Positions 54,045-62,757 are shown, counted from the first letter of the stretch. The stretch: 64,000 nucleotides of DNA from Curtobacterium sp. VKM Ac-2922 (GCF_022815645.1 NZ_JALGRO010000018.1:20365-84364), one strand, 5' to 3'. Translations and numbers: made by a program. The notes: generated by a model not told the origin, from the sequence alone.

Positions 54045-55489
54045 GTCCGTCCGACGCGCAGCCGCCCCTGTCGCGGCGCCAGGCGCGCGAGCGTGAGCGC
54101 GCCGCCTCGGCAGGCGCACAGCCCGTGACCCCGCCCCCGACCGTCGCCACCCCGGCCGCAGGGTCCACCGACGGCGGTCGACGTCGTCCCGGTTCCCACG
54201 TCGCGCCGGCAGCCCCCGCCCCGGCACAGGCCGGTCCCCGACCCGAGTCCGCCCCGGCCGCCGTGCCGATCGTGCCGGTGTCCCAGGGCGTGCCCGACGC
54301 GCCGCCCGCCTCGGCGACCGAGATCGTCCCCGGCACCGGCGGACTGACCCGGCGCCAGATCCGCCTGATGCGCGAAGCCGAGGGGCAGGCCGTTCGTCCG
54401 GTCCCGCTGCAGAACCCGACGCCGCAGTCGTCCGACCGCACCGTGCAGGACGTCCTGGGGACCGTGGCGTCGCTGCAGGACGACGACGGTGCCACCACGT
54501 CGCCCACGGCGCCCGCCGGCTTCGCGGGGAACCGCGCGCCGGCGTCGGCCCAGCCCGAGCCCGTCGCGCAGGAGCCGTCGTCGCCATCGGCGTCCGCGGC
54601 GCCGTCGCCGTCGACCGGCCTGACATCGCCGCCGCAGTCCGACGCTGCCCCGTCCGACTGGCAGGAGCCGTCCTCCGAGACCACGCGGCTCGACCCGGCC
54701 GCCGTCGAGCAGGCGACCTCCGCCGACGGCTCGCCGGACGCCATCGAGCCGCTCGAAGCCGCCGCCGCGCACGCCGAGGAACCCCGTCGGCACCGCTCCA
54801 CGTGGGCCCCGCAGTCCGACGACGACGCGCAGGAGCCGGTCGAGGTCGACGCGGTCGTTCCGGACCCGGCCGCTGCGACGCCGGGCGTGTTCCCCCTCGA
54901 ACTCGACGGTGATGTCGACGACACCGACACGAACGAGGTCCCGGTGCAGGACGCACCGGGTGTCGCCTTCCGGCGGCCCGTCGAGCCCAAGCCGCTGACG
55001 ACCGCGTTCGAACCGCCGGCGGGGCACTGGTCCACGCAGGCCCACGACTCCAACGACGCCGAGGTGCACGACGAGGAGACCGGCACACGCCGCGTCGCCG
55101 AGACCCGCACCAACGCGCTCATCCTGCCGAACTCGGCCCTGGCCGACCCCACCGGTGCGCTCAACGCCACCGGCGAGGTCATCCTGACCGGCTCGATCGA
55201 CCTGCCCGCGTCGCTGTCGTCGACCGGGTCGCACCGTCCGATCGACGGTGCCGAGGTCGACCGGCTGCTCGAGCAACACGACGAGCAGCCCGAGACCGAC
55301 GCCAGCCCGGTGCGGGCGAGCCGTGCGGTCTCGAGCCACACGTCGACCAGGCAGGTGGTGCTGGCCGCGGCGAAGCCCAAGGAGTCCCGCGTGCCGATGG
55401 TCCTGCTGATCACCGTCGGGGCCATCTGCGTCGCCGCTGCCGCCGTCATCGTCGTGGCACTCGTGTCGACCAACTTCTTCGGGTCCTGA
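54041..55489 (+). CDS. Low-complexity protein with C-terminal membrane anchor
   Basis: A 482-residue protein dominated by Pro, Ala, Asp and Thr, with no recognisable domain. Two short repeats stand out: [10 protein letters not shown] (about 9-18) and [13 protein letters not shown] (about 102-114). The only hydrophobic stretch is near the C-terminus ([25 protein letters not shown]), so the bulk is cytoplasmic or external with a C-terminal anchor. It overlaps nadD by four bases and lies just before rsfS; proteins of unknown function with this layout occur here in relatives. Its strong codon bias and coupling argue that it is a real gene. Confidence 0.75.
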   Translation: MSPSDAQPPLSRRQARERERAASAGAQPVTPPPTVATPAAGSTDGGRRRPGSHVAPAAPAPAQAGPRPESAPAAVPIVPVSQGVPDAPPASATEIVPGTGGLTRRQIRLMREAEGQAVRPVPLQNPTPQSSDRTVQDVLGTVASLQDDDGATTSPTAPAGFAGNRAPASAQPEPVAQEPSSPSASAAPSPSTGLTSPPQSDAAPSDWQEPSSETTRLDPAAVEQATSADGSPDAIEPLEAAAAHAEEPRRHRSTWAPQSDDDAQEPVEVDAVVPDPAAATPGVFPLELDGDVDDTDTNEVPVQDAPGVAFRRPVEPKPLTTAFEPPAGHWSTQAHDSNDAEVHDEETGTRRVAETRTNALILPNSALADPTGALNATGEVILTGSIDLPASLSSTGSHRPIDGAEVDRLLEQHDEQPETDASPVRASRAVSSHTSTRQVVLAAAKPKESRVPMVLLITVGAICVAAAAVIVVALVSTNFFGS

Positions 55490-55538
55490 CCGGTCCCCGG
55501 GCAACCCCGTCCCCCTCGCCGCCGTCGGTGGCGTGGTT

Positions 55539-55544
55539 TATGAT
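55539..55544 (+). promoter_or_regulatory. Candidate -10 element (TATGAT) for rsfS
   Basis: TATGAT is one base from TATAAT and lies 45 bases before GTG 55590. The -35 region is weak. It suggests rsfS has its own promoter besides read-through from the upstream operon. Confidence 0.5.
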
Positions 55545-55589
55545 CATGTCGCGTCCGGCACACCGCTGGGCGACAACCGGAAGGACTCC

Positions 55590-55988
55590 GTGACCGCCTC
55601 TCCTCGCGCACTGGAACTCACGCAGGTCGCCGCTGGCGCGGCCGACGCCAAGCAGGCCGACGACCTCGTCGCACTCGACGTCACGGGGCCGCTGCAGCTC
55701 ACCGACGTGTTCCTGCTCGCCACGGGGCGCAACGAGCGCAACGTGATGGCGATCGCGGACGAGGTCGAGGACCGGATGCTGCAGTCCGGTGCCAAGACGC
55801 TCCGTCGTGAAGGGCGGAGCGAAGGCCGGTGGGTCCTCATCGACTTCGGTGACGTCGTCGTGCACGTCTTCCACGAAGAAGACCGTCAGTACTACTCGCT
55901 CGAGCGCCTCTGGTCGGACTGCCCGACCATCCCGCTGCACGTCGGCTCCGACGTCACCGCGGACGCTGGCGCCGAGCAGTCCGCCTAG
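55590..55988 (+). CDS. rsfS: Ribosome silencing factor RsfS
   Basis: A 132-residue factor that binds L14 on the 50S subunit and blocks joining with 30S when cells slow down. Family wording: DDLVALDVTGPLQLTDVFLLATG and GRWVLIDFGDVVVHVFHEEDRQYYSLERLWSDCP. GTG 55590 follows GGAAGGA; the longer frame upstream (MVYDHVAS) is not RsfS-like. It closes the nadD operon, just before the tRNA gene. Confidence 0.95.
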   Translation: MTASPRALELTQVAAGAADAKQADDLVALDVTGPLQLTDVFLLATGRNERNVMAIADEVEDRMLQSGAKTLRREGRSEGRWVLIDFGDVVVHVFHEEDRQYYSLERLWSDCPTIPLHVGSDVTADAGAEQSA

Positions 55989-56086
55989 GTCGCCGACGCG
56001 CCCGGGGTACGGGGCCGATTTCCTTCCCCGGGTCCACGATGGTGTACGCTTCACTGGTGCCTCCGGGAGACCAGGGGCAACGAATT

Positions 56087-56159
56087 GGGTCTGTGGCGCA
56101 GCTGGTAGCGCACCTGCATGGCATGCAGGGGGTCAGGGGTTCGAGTCCCCTCAGATCCA
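56087..56159 (+). tRNA. tRNA-Ala, anticodon GGC
   Basis: Seventy-three bases fold into a cloverleaf. The anticodon stem is CCTGC/GCAGG around ATGGCAT, giving anticodon GGC, which reads GCC. The acceptor stem GGGTCTG pairs with CAGATCC through a G3-U70 wobble, the identity element of alanine tRNAs. The T arm has GGTTCGAGTCC. The CCA end is not encoded. Confidence 0.97.
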
Positions 56160-56185
56160 CCCGAACAGGTTCACTGCGAACGCCG

Positions 56186-56219
56186 CGAAGCCCCCTGATC
56201 ACCGATCAGCGGGGCTTCG
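56186..56219. terminator. Hairpin terminator overlapping the end of the glycosyltransferase gene
   Basis: CGAAGCCCCCTGATC (56186-56200) pairs with 56204-56219 with one C-C mismatch. It follows the tRNA and includes the stop codon of the minus-strand glycosyltransferase (56206-56208), so it could end both. Confidence 0.8.
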
Positions 56220-57450
56220 TCGTTCCCCGGGGAGCCGGTCCTCGGTCGCGACGCTCGCGCACCACGCGCTCGTAGACGTCCACCATCGTCCGCGTCTGCT
56301 GCTCCACCCGCCCTCGCGCGGCGACCATCGCACGACTGGCGGTCGTGATCAGCGCCGGGTCGGCTCGCAGACCGCGGATCACCGCCGCGAGACCGTCGGC
56401 ATCGGGCGTCGGCGTGCAGAAGCCGCCACCGTCGGGCACGACCTCGGTCAGGTCCGGGTCAGTGTGCACGATGGGCAGCCCGGAGGCGATCGCCTCGAGC
56501 ATCACCATCGGCTGGTTGTCGAAGCCGGAAGAGCTCGAGACCAGCAGGTGCGCGTCGCGCATCGCGTCGAGGACCTGGTCGTGCGCCACCGCCCCGTGCA
56601 GGACGACCGGTGCGCCCCGGGCGGCGCGGCGCACCACCGACCGTGCGACCCCGTCGCCGTACACGTGGACCTCGACACCGGTGGGGAAGCGGTGGGCGGC
56701 GTCGACGAGCACCTCGGGACGCTTCTCCGGTGACAGCCGTCCGACCCACAGGATCCGCAGGGTGTCCGCCGCGTGCAGCACACGCTCGTGCCCCTGACCG
56801 ACGGCAGCGAGCACGGACGGCTCGAGCCCGTTGGACACCACCGACACGGGGGTGCGGACACCACGGTCGACGAGCCTGCGTGCGAAGTGCGCGGACGGCA
56901 CGACGACGTGATCACTCGCCCGCGACTGGGCGAGCATCACGCGCCACATCCGTCGGGCAGCGTGCGTCGCGGTGTCGTCGGTGTCCGCCGCCACGGTGAG
57001 ACCGGCGTGGCTCACCTGTCCGGCGTGCAGGCGCGCCAGCAGGGCGGTCGTGATGGCAGGGAACGGCAGCACGTGCTGCGTGTAGACGTCGATGCGACCG
57101 TGCATGGTGTGCACGACGGGCAGGCCGAGGTCGTCGGCGGCGCGGACCCCACCCAGCGCCGCGAACATCTCTGAGTGCGTGTGCACCACGTCGATCCCGC
57201 GCGCGGTGAACTCGCGGCGGAGTACCGACCGCAGCCGGGCGGGCGACCACGCGAACGGGTAGCCGTCCGGGCGGAACACCGGCGACACCGGCAGGCCGAC
57301 CACCCCGGGGTCCGCGGACGTCGTCGTGAGGGGGCAGAACACGGTCACGTCGTGTCCGGCACCCCGCAAGCCGTCGGCGAGCGCACGAACCGCGGTCTGC
57401 ACACCGCCGAGGGTCGGCAGGTAGTAGTCGGTGACCAGGGCGATCCGCAC
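56206..57450 (-). CDS. Glycosyltransferase, GT4-like (GT-B fold)
   Basis: A 414-residue GT-B glycosyltransferase. The N-terminal domain begins RIALVTDYYLPTLGGVQTAV, the usual acceptor-side wording, and the C-terminal donor domain has LRILWVGRLSPEKRPEVLVD and FDNQPMVMLEAIASGLPIVHTD (the E-x7-E region of GT4). By similarity it may be a mannosyl- or glucosyl-transferase acting on a lipid or cell-surface acceptor, but donor and acceptor are unknown. GTG 57450 is chosen because TAGGCT lies 7 bases upstream; the frame is open further. It is divergent from the SDR-MBL-KASIII operon, with only 39 bases between the starts. Confidence 0.85.
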   Translation of the reverse strand: MRIALVTDYYLPTLGGVQTAVRALADGLRGAGHDVTVFCPLTTTSADPGVVGLPVSPVFRPDGYPFAWSPARLRSVLRREFTARGIDVVHTHSEMFAALGGVRAADDLGLPVVHTMHGRIDVYTQHVLPFPAITTALLARLHAGQVSHAGLTVAADTDDTATHAARRMWRVMLAQSRASDHVVVPSAHFARRLVDRGVRTPVSVVSNGLEPSVLAAVGQGHERVLHAADTLRILWVGRLSPEKRPEVLVDAAHRFPTGVEVHVYGDGVARSVVRRAARGAPVVLHGAVAHDQVLDAMRDAHLLVSSSSGFDNQPMVMLEAIASGLPIVHTDPDLTEVVPDGGGFCTPTPDADGLAAVIRGLRADPALITTASRAMVAARGRVEQQTRTMVDVYERVVRERRDRGPAPRGTTKPR

Positions 57451-57457
57451 GAGTCGG

Positions 57458-57482
57458 AGCCTAGGGGACCGCCCCCTAGGAT
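57458..57482. promoter_or_regulatory. Palindrome carrying both divergent leaderless -10 elements
   Basis: CCTAGGGG (57460-57467) and CCCCTAGG (57473-57480) are perfect arms around ACCGC. Read outward, one arm gives TAGGCT seven bases before the glycosyltransferase GTG (57450) and the other TAGGAT seven bases before the SDR ATG (57490). Both genes would be transcribed without leaders. Confidence 0.7.
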
Positions 57483-57489
57483 CGTCGGC

Positions 57490-58458
57490 ATGGGGGAACG
57501 GGTACTCGTCACGGGCGCGAGCGGGTTCCTCGGCGGGTACGTCGTCCGTGACCTCCGGACGCACGGGTACGACGTCGTCGCTTCCGGACGCCGGGCCGAG
57601 GCGCTGCCCGAGGGTCCGACCTTCGTCGGGGACCTCGACGCACTGGGACGTGCCGACGTGTCGGACACCGGTGCCGTCGACGTGGTGGTGCACTGCGCTG
57701 CTCTGTCCTCCCCGTGGGGTCGGTGGGCGGAGTTCGACCACGCGAACGTCACCGGGACGGCACGGGTGCTGGCCTACGCACGCCGTGTCGGCGCTCGTCG
57801 CCTGGTGCACATCTCGTCGCCGGGCATCTACGCCGCACCGCGAGACCGGCTGGCCATCCGCGAGCACGAGGTGGACCCGAGCCGTCCGATGAACCACTAC
57901 ATCCGGTCGAAGCTGCACGCCGAGGCCCTGCTCCGCGCCGCGACCGGTCCGGAGACCGTGGTCCTGCGCCCACGCGGGATCATCGGTGTCGGAGACCCGT
58001 CGCTCGTGCCGCGACTGCTGCGGGTGCACGAGCGTGTCGGGGTCCCGTTGCTGCACGGCGGTCGGGGGCTCGTCGACCTGACGGCGGTCGAGAACGTGGC
58101 CCTCGCCGTCCGGCTGGCGGTCGAGGTGCCCGCGGCGCGGGGTCTGGCGTTCAACGTCACGAACGGCGACCCGCGGCCCTTCGTCGCGCTGCTGGACCAG
58201 CTGCTGACCGGTCTGGGGCTGCCGCTGCGGCACCGCCCGCTGCCCGCCGGTGTCGTGTACGGGGTCGCCGCTGCCCTGGAAGCCGTGTGCGGTGTGCTAC
58301 CGGGGCGCCCCGAGCCACCGGTCACCCGCTACACGGTGTCGACCATCACCCACTCGCAGACGCTCGACATCACCCGTGCGCGCGAGGTGCTCGGCTACAC
58401 GCCCGCCGTCACGCTCGACGCGAGCCTGGCGCGGTACGCGGAGCACCGCCGTGGGTAG
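57490..58458 (+). CDS. NAD(P)-dependent SDR, 3-beta-hydroxysteroid dehydrogenase/OleD-like
   Basis: A 322-residue extended short-chain dehydrogenase. The Rossmann start VLVTGASGFLGGYV has TGxxGxxG at 8-15, and the catalytic pair is YxxxK at Y137/K141 (HYIRSKLHAEALL). The long C-terminal substrate domain and LVHISSPGIYAAP wording place it with 3-beta-HSD-like and OleD-like enzymes, which reduce or oxidise a beta-hydroxy/keto acid or a bulky alcohol. It is the first gene of the operon with the hydrolase (8-base overlap) and ketosynthase that follow. Sugar-nucleotide epimerases look similar, so the call is by family only. Confidence 0.8.
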   Translation: MGERVLVTGASGFLGGYVVRDLRTHGYDVVASGRRAEALPEGPTFVGDLDALGRADVSDTGAVDVVVHCAALSSPWGRWAEFDHANVTGTARVLAYARRVGARRLVHISSPGIYAAPRDRLAIREHEVDPSRPMNHYIRSKLHAEALLRAATGPETVVLRPRGIIGVGDPSLVPRLLRVHERVGVPLLHGGRGLVDLTAVENVALAVRLAVEVPAARGLAFNVTNGDPRPFVALLDQLLTGLGLPLRHRPLPAGVVYGVAAALEAVCGVLPGRPEPPVTRYTVSTITHSQTLDITRAREVLGYTPAVTLDASLARYAEHRRG

Positions 58459-59224
58459 CCTCCGCGCGTTCGCGTGCGGGACGACCTCGCACGGCATGCA
58501 CCAGCTGCTGCGCGGCGCGGCCCGCGAGCGACGGGTGTTCCCCGCGGGCGTGTTCCTGTACGAGTCGGGTGTCCGCCGGGTGCTCTTCGACACCGGCTAC
58601 GCCGCGCACCCGTGGAAGACCGGTGCTGCGGGCTGGGCGTACCGCCGACTGCTGCCACCGGACGTGCCGCCGGGGTCGACGATCGCCGCCCAGGTCGACC
58701 CGGCGACGATCACGCACGTGGTGCTGTCGCACCTGCATCCGGACCACGTGGGTGGGCTGCGGTCGTTCCCCGACGCGACCCTGGTGGTCACCGAGGCGGT
58801 GCGCCGAGCGATGCAGGGCCCACGGATCCGGGACGGGGTGTTGCGCGGGCTGCTGCCGACGACGCCACGTCCAGGGTCCGTGCAGGTCGTCCCACGGTCC
58901 GCGTTCCGTGCCGGACCGCTCGGCCTGGGCACCGTCGACCTGTTCGACGACGGGTCCTGGCAGCTCGTGGACCTGCCCGGGCACGCCGACGGTCACGTCG
59001 GTGCCCTGGTGGAGGACCGGGTGCTGCTGGCGGGGGACGCCGCCTGGGGGCGGGACCTGCTGGGCCAGGAACACCGGATCCGCGCGGTGCCCCGAGCCGT
59101 CGCACACGACGCCGACGCGCAGGCGCGCACGGCCCAGGCGTTGCTCGATGCCGAGCGCTCCGGCGTCCGTCTGCTGTTCAGCCACGACCCGCACCCGACC
59201 GATGTCGACCTGCTCGCACCGTGA
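58451..59224 (+). CDS. Metallo-beta-lactamase-fold hydrolase
   Basis: A 257-residue MBL-fold enzyme with the full dinuclear zinc site: SHLHPDHVGG (H94, H96, D98, H99), then His in DLPGHADGHVG, Asp in LLAGDAAWG and the final His in LLFSHDPHP. Relatives hydrolyse thioesters, lactones or phosphodiesters; near a ketosynthase, a thioester or lactone hydrolase is likely. GTG 58451 overlaps the SDR stop by eight bases, so the two are coupled. No signal peptide. Confidence 0.85.
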   Translation: MGSLRAFACGTTSHGMHQLLRGAARERRVFPAGVFLYESGVRRVLFDTGYAAHPWKTGAAGWAYRRLLPPDVPPGSTIAAQVDPATITHVVLSHLHPDHVGGLRSFPDATLVVTEAVRRAMQGPRIRDGVLRGLLPTTPRPGSVQVVPRSAFRAGPLGLGTVDLFDDGSWQLVDLPGHADGHVGALVEDRVLLAGDAAWGRDLLGQEHRIRAVPRAVAHDADAQARTAQALLDAERSGVRLLFSHDPHPTDVDLLAP

Positions 59225-59243
59225 CCACACCACCTGGGGGACC

Positions 59244-60221
59244 ATGAAGACCTGTCGCATCGACGGCTGGGGCACGTACCTGCCCGATGACGCCGTGACG
59301 TTCACCACCCGCTCCGGAACCGTCACGCGGTACCGGGTCGCGGACGACGTGTCGCAACTCGACATGCTGGCCGCAGCAGCCGACCGGGCCATCCGTCGCG
59401 CGGGTGTGCAGCCGGACGACGTCGACTGCGTGATCGCAGCGTGCGCTGCCGGCATCCAGCCGATCCCGTGCACGGCGGCCCTGGTGATGGAACGCGTCGC
59501 ACCCGGGGCACGCGCCGCGGCCTTCGACGTCAACTCGACCTGCACGAGCTTCATCACCGCGCTCGACATCGCGTCGCGGTACCTGGCCGACGGCACGTAC
59601 GAGCGCATCCTGATCGTGTCCGGCGACGTCGGGTCTCGGTTCCTCGACCCGGCAGAGCGGGAGTCCTACGAGCTGTTCTCGGACGCCGCGGCCGCCGTCG
59701 TGGTGACCCGTGGCGACACCACGACCACGGACGGCCTGGGCGACGACCGAGCCACCGGCCCCGGGATCCTGGCGAGCCTGCAGCAGACCTGGCCCGCCCA
59801 CGCGCACGACACCGAGCTCCGGGGCGGGCTGTCGCTGCACCCGGCGCAGGACTACGCCGCCGGCGACCCGGCCGACTACCGCTTCGACATGCACGGCCGT
59901 CGTGCGCTCATGGGCATGCTGCGGGTCCTGCCCGAGTTCTTCGAGCGGTTCTTCACCGCGGCCGGGATCGGTGTCGAGGACCTGGACCTGGTCGTGCCGC
60001 ACCAGGCGAGCGGCGCACTCGGGATCGCGATGCGCCGGGTCGGCATCCCTGACGGCTCGTACGTCGACGCGGTCGCGGAGTACGGCAACATGGTCTCCGC
60101 CTCGGTGCCCTACACGCTGGCGAGGTGTCTGGACGACGGCCGGGTGTGCCGGGGCGACACCGTGCTGCTGTGCGGCACGGCGGCGGGCCTGACCGCGAAC
60201 GCGCTCGCCCTGCGCCTGTGA
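59244..60221 (+). CDS. Beta-ketoacyl synthase III-family protein (FabH/OleA-like)
   Basis: A 325-residue thiolase-fold condensing enzyme. The catalytic triad is intact: C100 in NSTCTSF, H253 in PHQAS and N282 in EYGNMVS. FabH starts fatty acids from acyl-CoA and malonyl-ACP; OleA and other KASIII-like enzymes join two acyl units. Placement in an operon with an OleD-like reductase and a hydrolase, rather than with fab genes, argues for a special pathway. GGGGGACC precedes ATG 59244, 19 bases after the hydrolase stop. No acyl carrier protein or adenylate-forming enzyme is next to it. Confidence 0.85.
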   Translation: MKTCRIDGWGTYLPDDAVTFTTRSGTVTRYRVADDVSQLDMLAAAADRAIRRAGVQPDDVDCVIAACAAGIQPIPCTAALVMERVAPGARAAAFDVNSTCTSFITALDIASRYLADGTYERILIVSGDVGSRFLDPAERESYELFSDAAAAVVVTRGDTTTTDGLGDDRATGPGILASLQQTWPAHAHDTELRGGLSLHPAQDYAAGDPADYRFDMHGRRALMGMLRVLPEFFERFFTAAGIGVEDLDLVVPHQASGALGIAMRRVGIPDGSYVDAVAEYGNMVSASVPYTLARCLDDGRVCRGDTVLLCGTAAGLTANALALRL

Positions 60222-60250
60222 CGTGCAACCTGCCGGCCCGGTCGCGCCGC

Positions 60251-60256
60251 TACGCT
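60251..60256 (+). promoter_or_regulatory. Candidate leaderless -10 element (TACGCT) for the aldose epimerase
   Basis: TACGCT lies 6 bases before ATG 60263 with no ribosome site between. Together with 30 bases after the ketosynthase stop, it marks the end of that operon. Confidence 0.5.
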
Positions 60257-60262
60257 GAGCGC

Positions 60263-61186
60263 ATGAGCACCGACGCCCCGCTGTCCGGCACCCAGCTGAC
60301 CATCTCCGCCGCCGGCTCCACCGCCCGGATCGCGACCGTCGGGGCCACACTCCGCTCCCTGCAGCACCACGACCGCGACCTGGTCGTGCCCTTCGACGCC
60401 GACCAGGTGCGCCCTGCGTTCCGTGGCGCGGTGCTCGCGCCGTGGCCGAACCGGGTCGTCGACGGCCGCTACACGTTCGACGGCCAGGACCACGAGCTCG
60501 CACTCACCGAACCGAAGCGCTCGCACGCGTTGCACGGGCTCGTCGCCTGGACGGACTTCGACGTCGAGTCCGTCGCCGCCGACCGCGTCGTGCTCACGAC
60601 CACCGTGCCGGCACAAGAGGGGTACCCGTTCCGCGTCGTGGTCCGGGTCGAGTACCGGATCGACGCCGACGGGCTGCACGCGACGGTCACCGGCACGAAC
60701 ACCGGCGACCGTCCGGCACCGTGGGGGACCGGCCCGCACCCCTACCTGGTCGCAGGACCCGGCACGGTCGACGACTGGACGCTGACGCTGCCCGCGTCCC
60801 ATGTGCTCGAGGTCACGCCCGACCGTCTGGTGCCGACCGACCTGGTCCCCGTGCACGACGAGTTCGACCTGCGCACCCCGACGCCGATCGGCACGCGGTT
60901 CATCGACCACGCCTTCACGGGCTTCGACCGCGACGCCCAGGGCGCCGCGACGATCACGCTGACGGCAGCGGACAGCCACGGCGTGCGCATGCTCTTCGGC
61001 ACGGACTGCCCGTGGGCGCAGGTGCACACGGCCGACCACGTGGTGCCCGAGTACCACCGCGTCGGGCTGGCCGTCGAACCGATGACCTGCGCGCCGGACG
61101 CCTTCAACGCCGGCCCCGACCGTGGGCTCGTCGTGCTCGAGCCCGGCGCCTCGCACCCCGCCTCGTGGACGATCCAGGCGGTCTGA
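60263..61186 (+). CDS. Aldose 1-epimerase family protein
   Basis: A 307-residue galactose-mutarotase-like protein, which interconverts alpha and beta anomers of sugars. The family histidines and Glu are in place: RSHALHGLVAW (first His), TGPHPYLVAG (second His), and the catalytic Glu in GLAVEPMTCAPDAFN. The wording (PWPNRVVDGRYTFDG) fits the bacterial GalM-like or YeaD-like group. It overlaps the start of pabB by 22 bases. Confidence 0.9.
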   Translation: MSTDAPLSGTQLTISAAGSTARIATVGATLRSLQHHDRDLVVPFDADQVRPAFRGAVLAPWPNRVVDGRYTFDGQDHELALTEPKRSHALHGLVAWTDFDVESVAADRVVLTTTVPAQEGYPFRVVVRVEYRIDADGLHATVTGTNTGDRPAPWGTGPHPYLVAGPGTVDDWTLTLPASHVLEVTPDRLVPTDLVPVHDEFDLRTPTPIGTRFIDHAFTGFDRDAQGAATITLTAADSHGVRMLFGTDCPWAQVHTADHVVPEYHRVGLAVEPMTCAPDAFNAGPDRGLVVLEPGASHPASWTIQAV

Positions 61187-62670
61187 CCCCGCGGATCGCG
61201 TCGCGCCGGCTGGACACGGTCGACCTCGAGGCGCTCGCCGTCGGGCAGCGTGGCCCGTTCGTCTGGCTCGACTCGGCGTTGCCCGCGGGGGCGCCGCCGG
61301 GTGCGCGGGACCGTGCGCGCTGGTCCGTCCTGGCACCGTGCGACGGCCCGTTCGCCACACGGTTCCGGCACCAGCGACGTCGCGCGGTGCTCGACGTGCC
61401 GTCGGCTGCCACGACCTGGTTCGGTCCGACCCGTTCCGAGGACCGTCCGGCCTTCGCGGTGCTCGCCGACCTGCTGGCGCGCATGCCCACCCTCGACGAG
61501 CCGTTCCCCGGGTTCGGCTTCGCGCTCGGGTGGGTCGGGTTCCTGGGGTACGAGCTCGGCCGTGAGTCCGGCGGTGCGGACCGGACCGCTGCCGCACACC
61601 CCGATGCCGAGCTGTGGTTCGTGGACCGTGCGGTCGTGGTCCGCGACGACGGTGCCGCGTGGGCGCTCGCCCTGGTGAGCGACGCGGAGCCCGCGGCGTC
61701 GTCGGCGAACCGGTCGTGGCTCGCGTCGGTGACCGCATCCGGAGCCGTGCTCGGCGGGGCGGACCGGGCCACGGGCCTCCCGTCCGGGGTGGCGGCGACC
61801 GGCCGCGTGACGCGCGCTGCCCACGAACACGCGGTCGACGCGTGCCGCGCCGAGATCCGCGACGGCAACGCGTTCCAGGTGTGCCTGACGACCGTCTTCA
61901 CCCTGCCGGCACCCGGCCTGGAGGCCCGGCTCGGCCCCGGTGGGGACCCGCAGCTCGACGAGTACCTGCGGATGCGTGCGGCGGACCCGGTGCCGTTCGG
62001 TGCGTACCTGCGGCTCGGCCCGCTGCGCGTGGCCAGCCGCTCGCCGGAGCGGTTCCTGCGGGTCGCGGCGGACGGGGCGGTGCTGGCCGAGCCGATCAAG
62101 GGGACCCGGCGTCGGGTGACGGACCCGGCCGCGGACGCGGCGGTCCGTGCGGAACTGGCGGTGAGCGTCAAGGACCGCGCCGAGAACGTGATGATCGTCG
62201 ACCTGATGCGGAACGACCTGTTGCGCACGGCGCTGCCGGGGTCGGTGCACGTCGACCGGCTGTGCGACGTCGAGACGTACGCCAGTGTGCACCAGATGGT
62301 CTCGACGATCGGTGCCCGGCTGCCGGCGGGGACCTCGCGGGCCGACGTCGTGCGGGCGGCGTTCCCGCCGGGGTCGATGACGGGGGCACCGAAGACCAGC
62401 GCGATGCGGATCGCCGACCGGCTCGAGGGTGCGCCGCGCGGGGTGTACTCGGGGGCGATCGGGTACTTCTCGGCGAGCGGCGCGGTCGACCTGTCGGTGG
62501 TGATCCGCACACTGGTGACGGTGGTCGGTCCTGCTGGGGCGGCCTTCTCGCGGACGCTCGGGGCCGGTGGGGCGGTGACGTGGTCGTCGGTCGCCGCCGA
62601 CGAAGCCACCGAGGTCGAGACCAAGACCCGCTCGGTGCTCGGCAGCCTGGGGGCCGTCGCGCACTGGTGA
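61165..62670 (+). CDS. pabB: Aminodeoxychorismate synthase component I
   Basis: Turns chorismate into aminodeoxychorismate for p-aminobenzoate and folate, using ammonia from a PabA partner. The 501-residue protein has the chorismate-binding signatures PIKGTRRR and GSMTGAPKTSAMRIADRLE; the chorismate-lyase-like N-terminal half is also present. PIKGT and the GSMTGAPK wording favour PabB over TrpE, though the families are close. The start GTG 61165 is chosen because the next in-frame starts are much later; it lies inside the epimerase gene. A LexA box begins 8 bases after the stop. No pabA is next to it. Confidence 0.85.
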   Translation: MDDPGGLTPRIASRRLDTVDLEALAVGQRGPFVWLDSALPAGAPPGARDRARWSVLAPCDGPFATRFRHQRRRAVLDVPSAATTWFGPTRSEDRPAFAVLADLLARMPTLDEPFPGFGFALGWVGFLGYELGRESGGADRTAAAHPDAELWFVDRAVVVRDDGAAWALALVSDAEPAASSANRSWLASVTASGAVLGGADRATGLPSGVAATGRVTRAAHEHAVDACRAEIRDGNAFQVCLTTVFTLPAPGLEARLGPGGDPQLDEYLRMRAADPVPFGAYLRLGPLRVASRSPERFLRVAADGAVLAEPIKGTRRRVTDPAADAAVRAELAVSVKDRAENVMIVDLMRNDLLRTALPGSVHVDRLCDVETYASVHQMVSTIGARLPAGTSRADVVRAAFPPGSMTGAPKTSAMRIADRLEGAPRGVYSGAIGYFSASGAVDLSVVIRTLVTVVGPAGAAFSRTLGAGGAVTWSSVAADEATEVETKTRSVLGSLGAVAHW

Positions 62671-62677
62671 TCGTCGA

Positions 62678-62693
62678 TCGAACGCGTGTTCGA
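62678..62693. promoter_or_regulatory. LexA (SOS) box 1
   Basis: TCGAACGCGTGTTCGA is a perfect match to the actinobacterial TCGAAC-N4-GTTCGA. It starts 8 bases after the pabB stop and 80 bases upstream of the chosen imuA' start. Confidence 0.92.
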
Positions 62694-62722
62694 CCAGCGT
62701 TGTCCACGGATGTCGGACGCGG

Positions 62723-62728
62723 TTGACA
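62723..62728 (+). promoter_or_regulatory. -35 element (TTGACA) of the imuA' promoter
   Basis: TTGACA at 62723-62728 is a perfect -35. LexA box 2 begins 4 bases downstream, so LexA bound there would block this promoter. The -10 is less clear (TATGAG at 62749 is too far), so the true start is not certain. Confidence 0.6.
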
Positions 62729-62731
62729 TCA

Positions 62732-62747
62732 TCGAACACATGTTCGA
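62732..62747. promoter_or_regulatory. LexA (SOS) box 2
   Basis: TCGAACACATGTTCGA also matches the consensus perfectly. It lies between the -35 and the imuA' start. Box centres are 54 bases apart. Confidence 0.92.
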
Positions 62748-62757
62748 ATATGAGGGC

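Noticed and set aside
56087..56161. tRNA-Ala considered as a phage attachment site
   Set aside because: No integrase gene or direct repeat of the tRNA 3' end is visible nearby.
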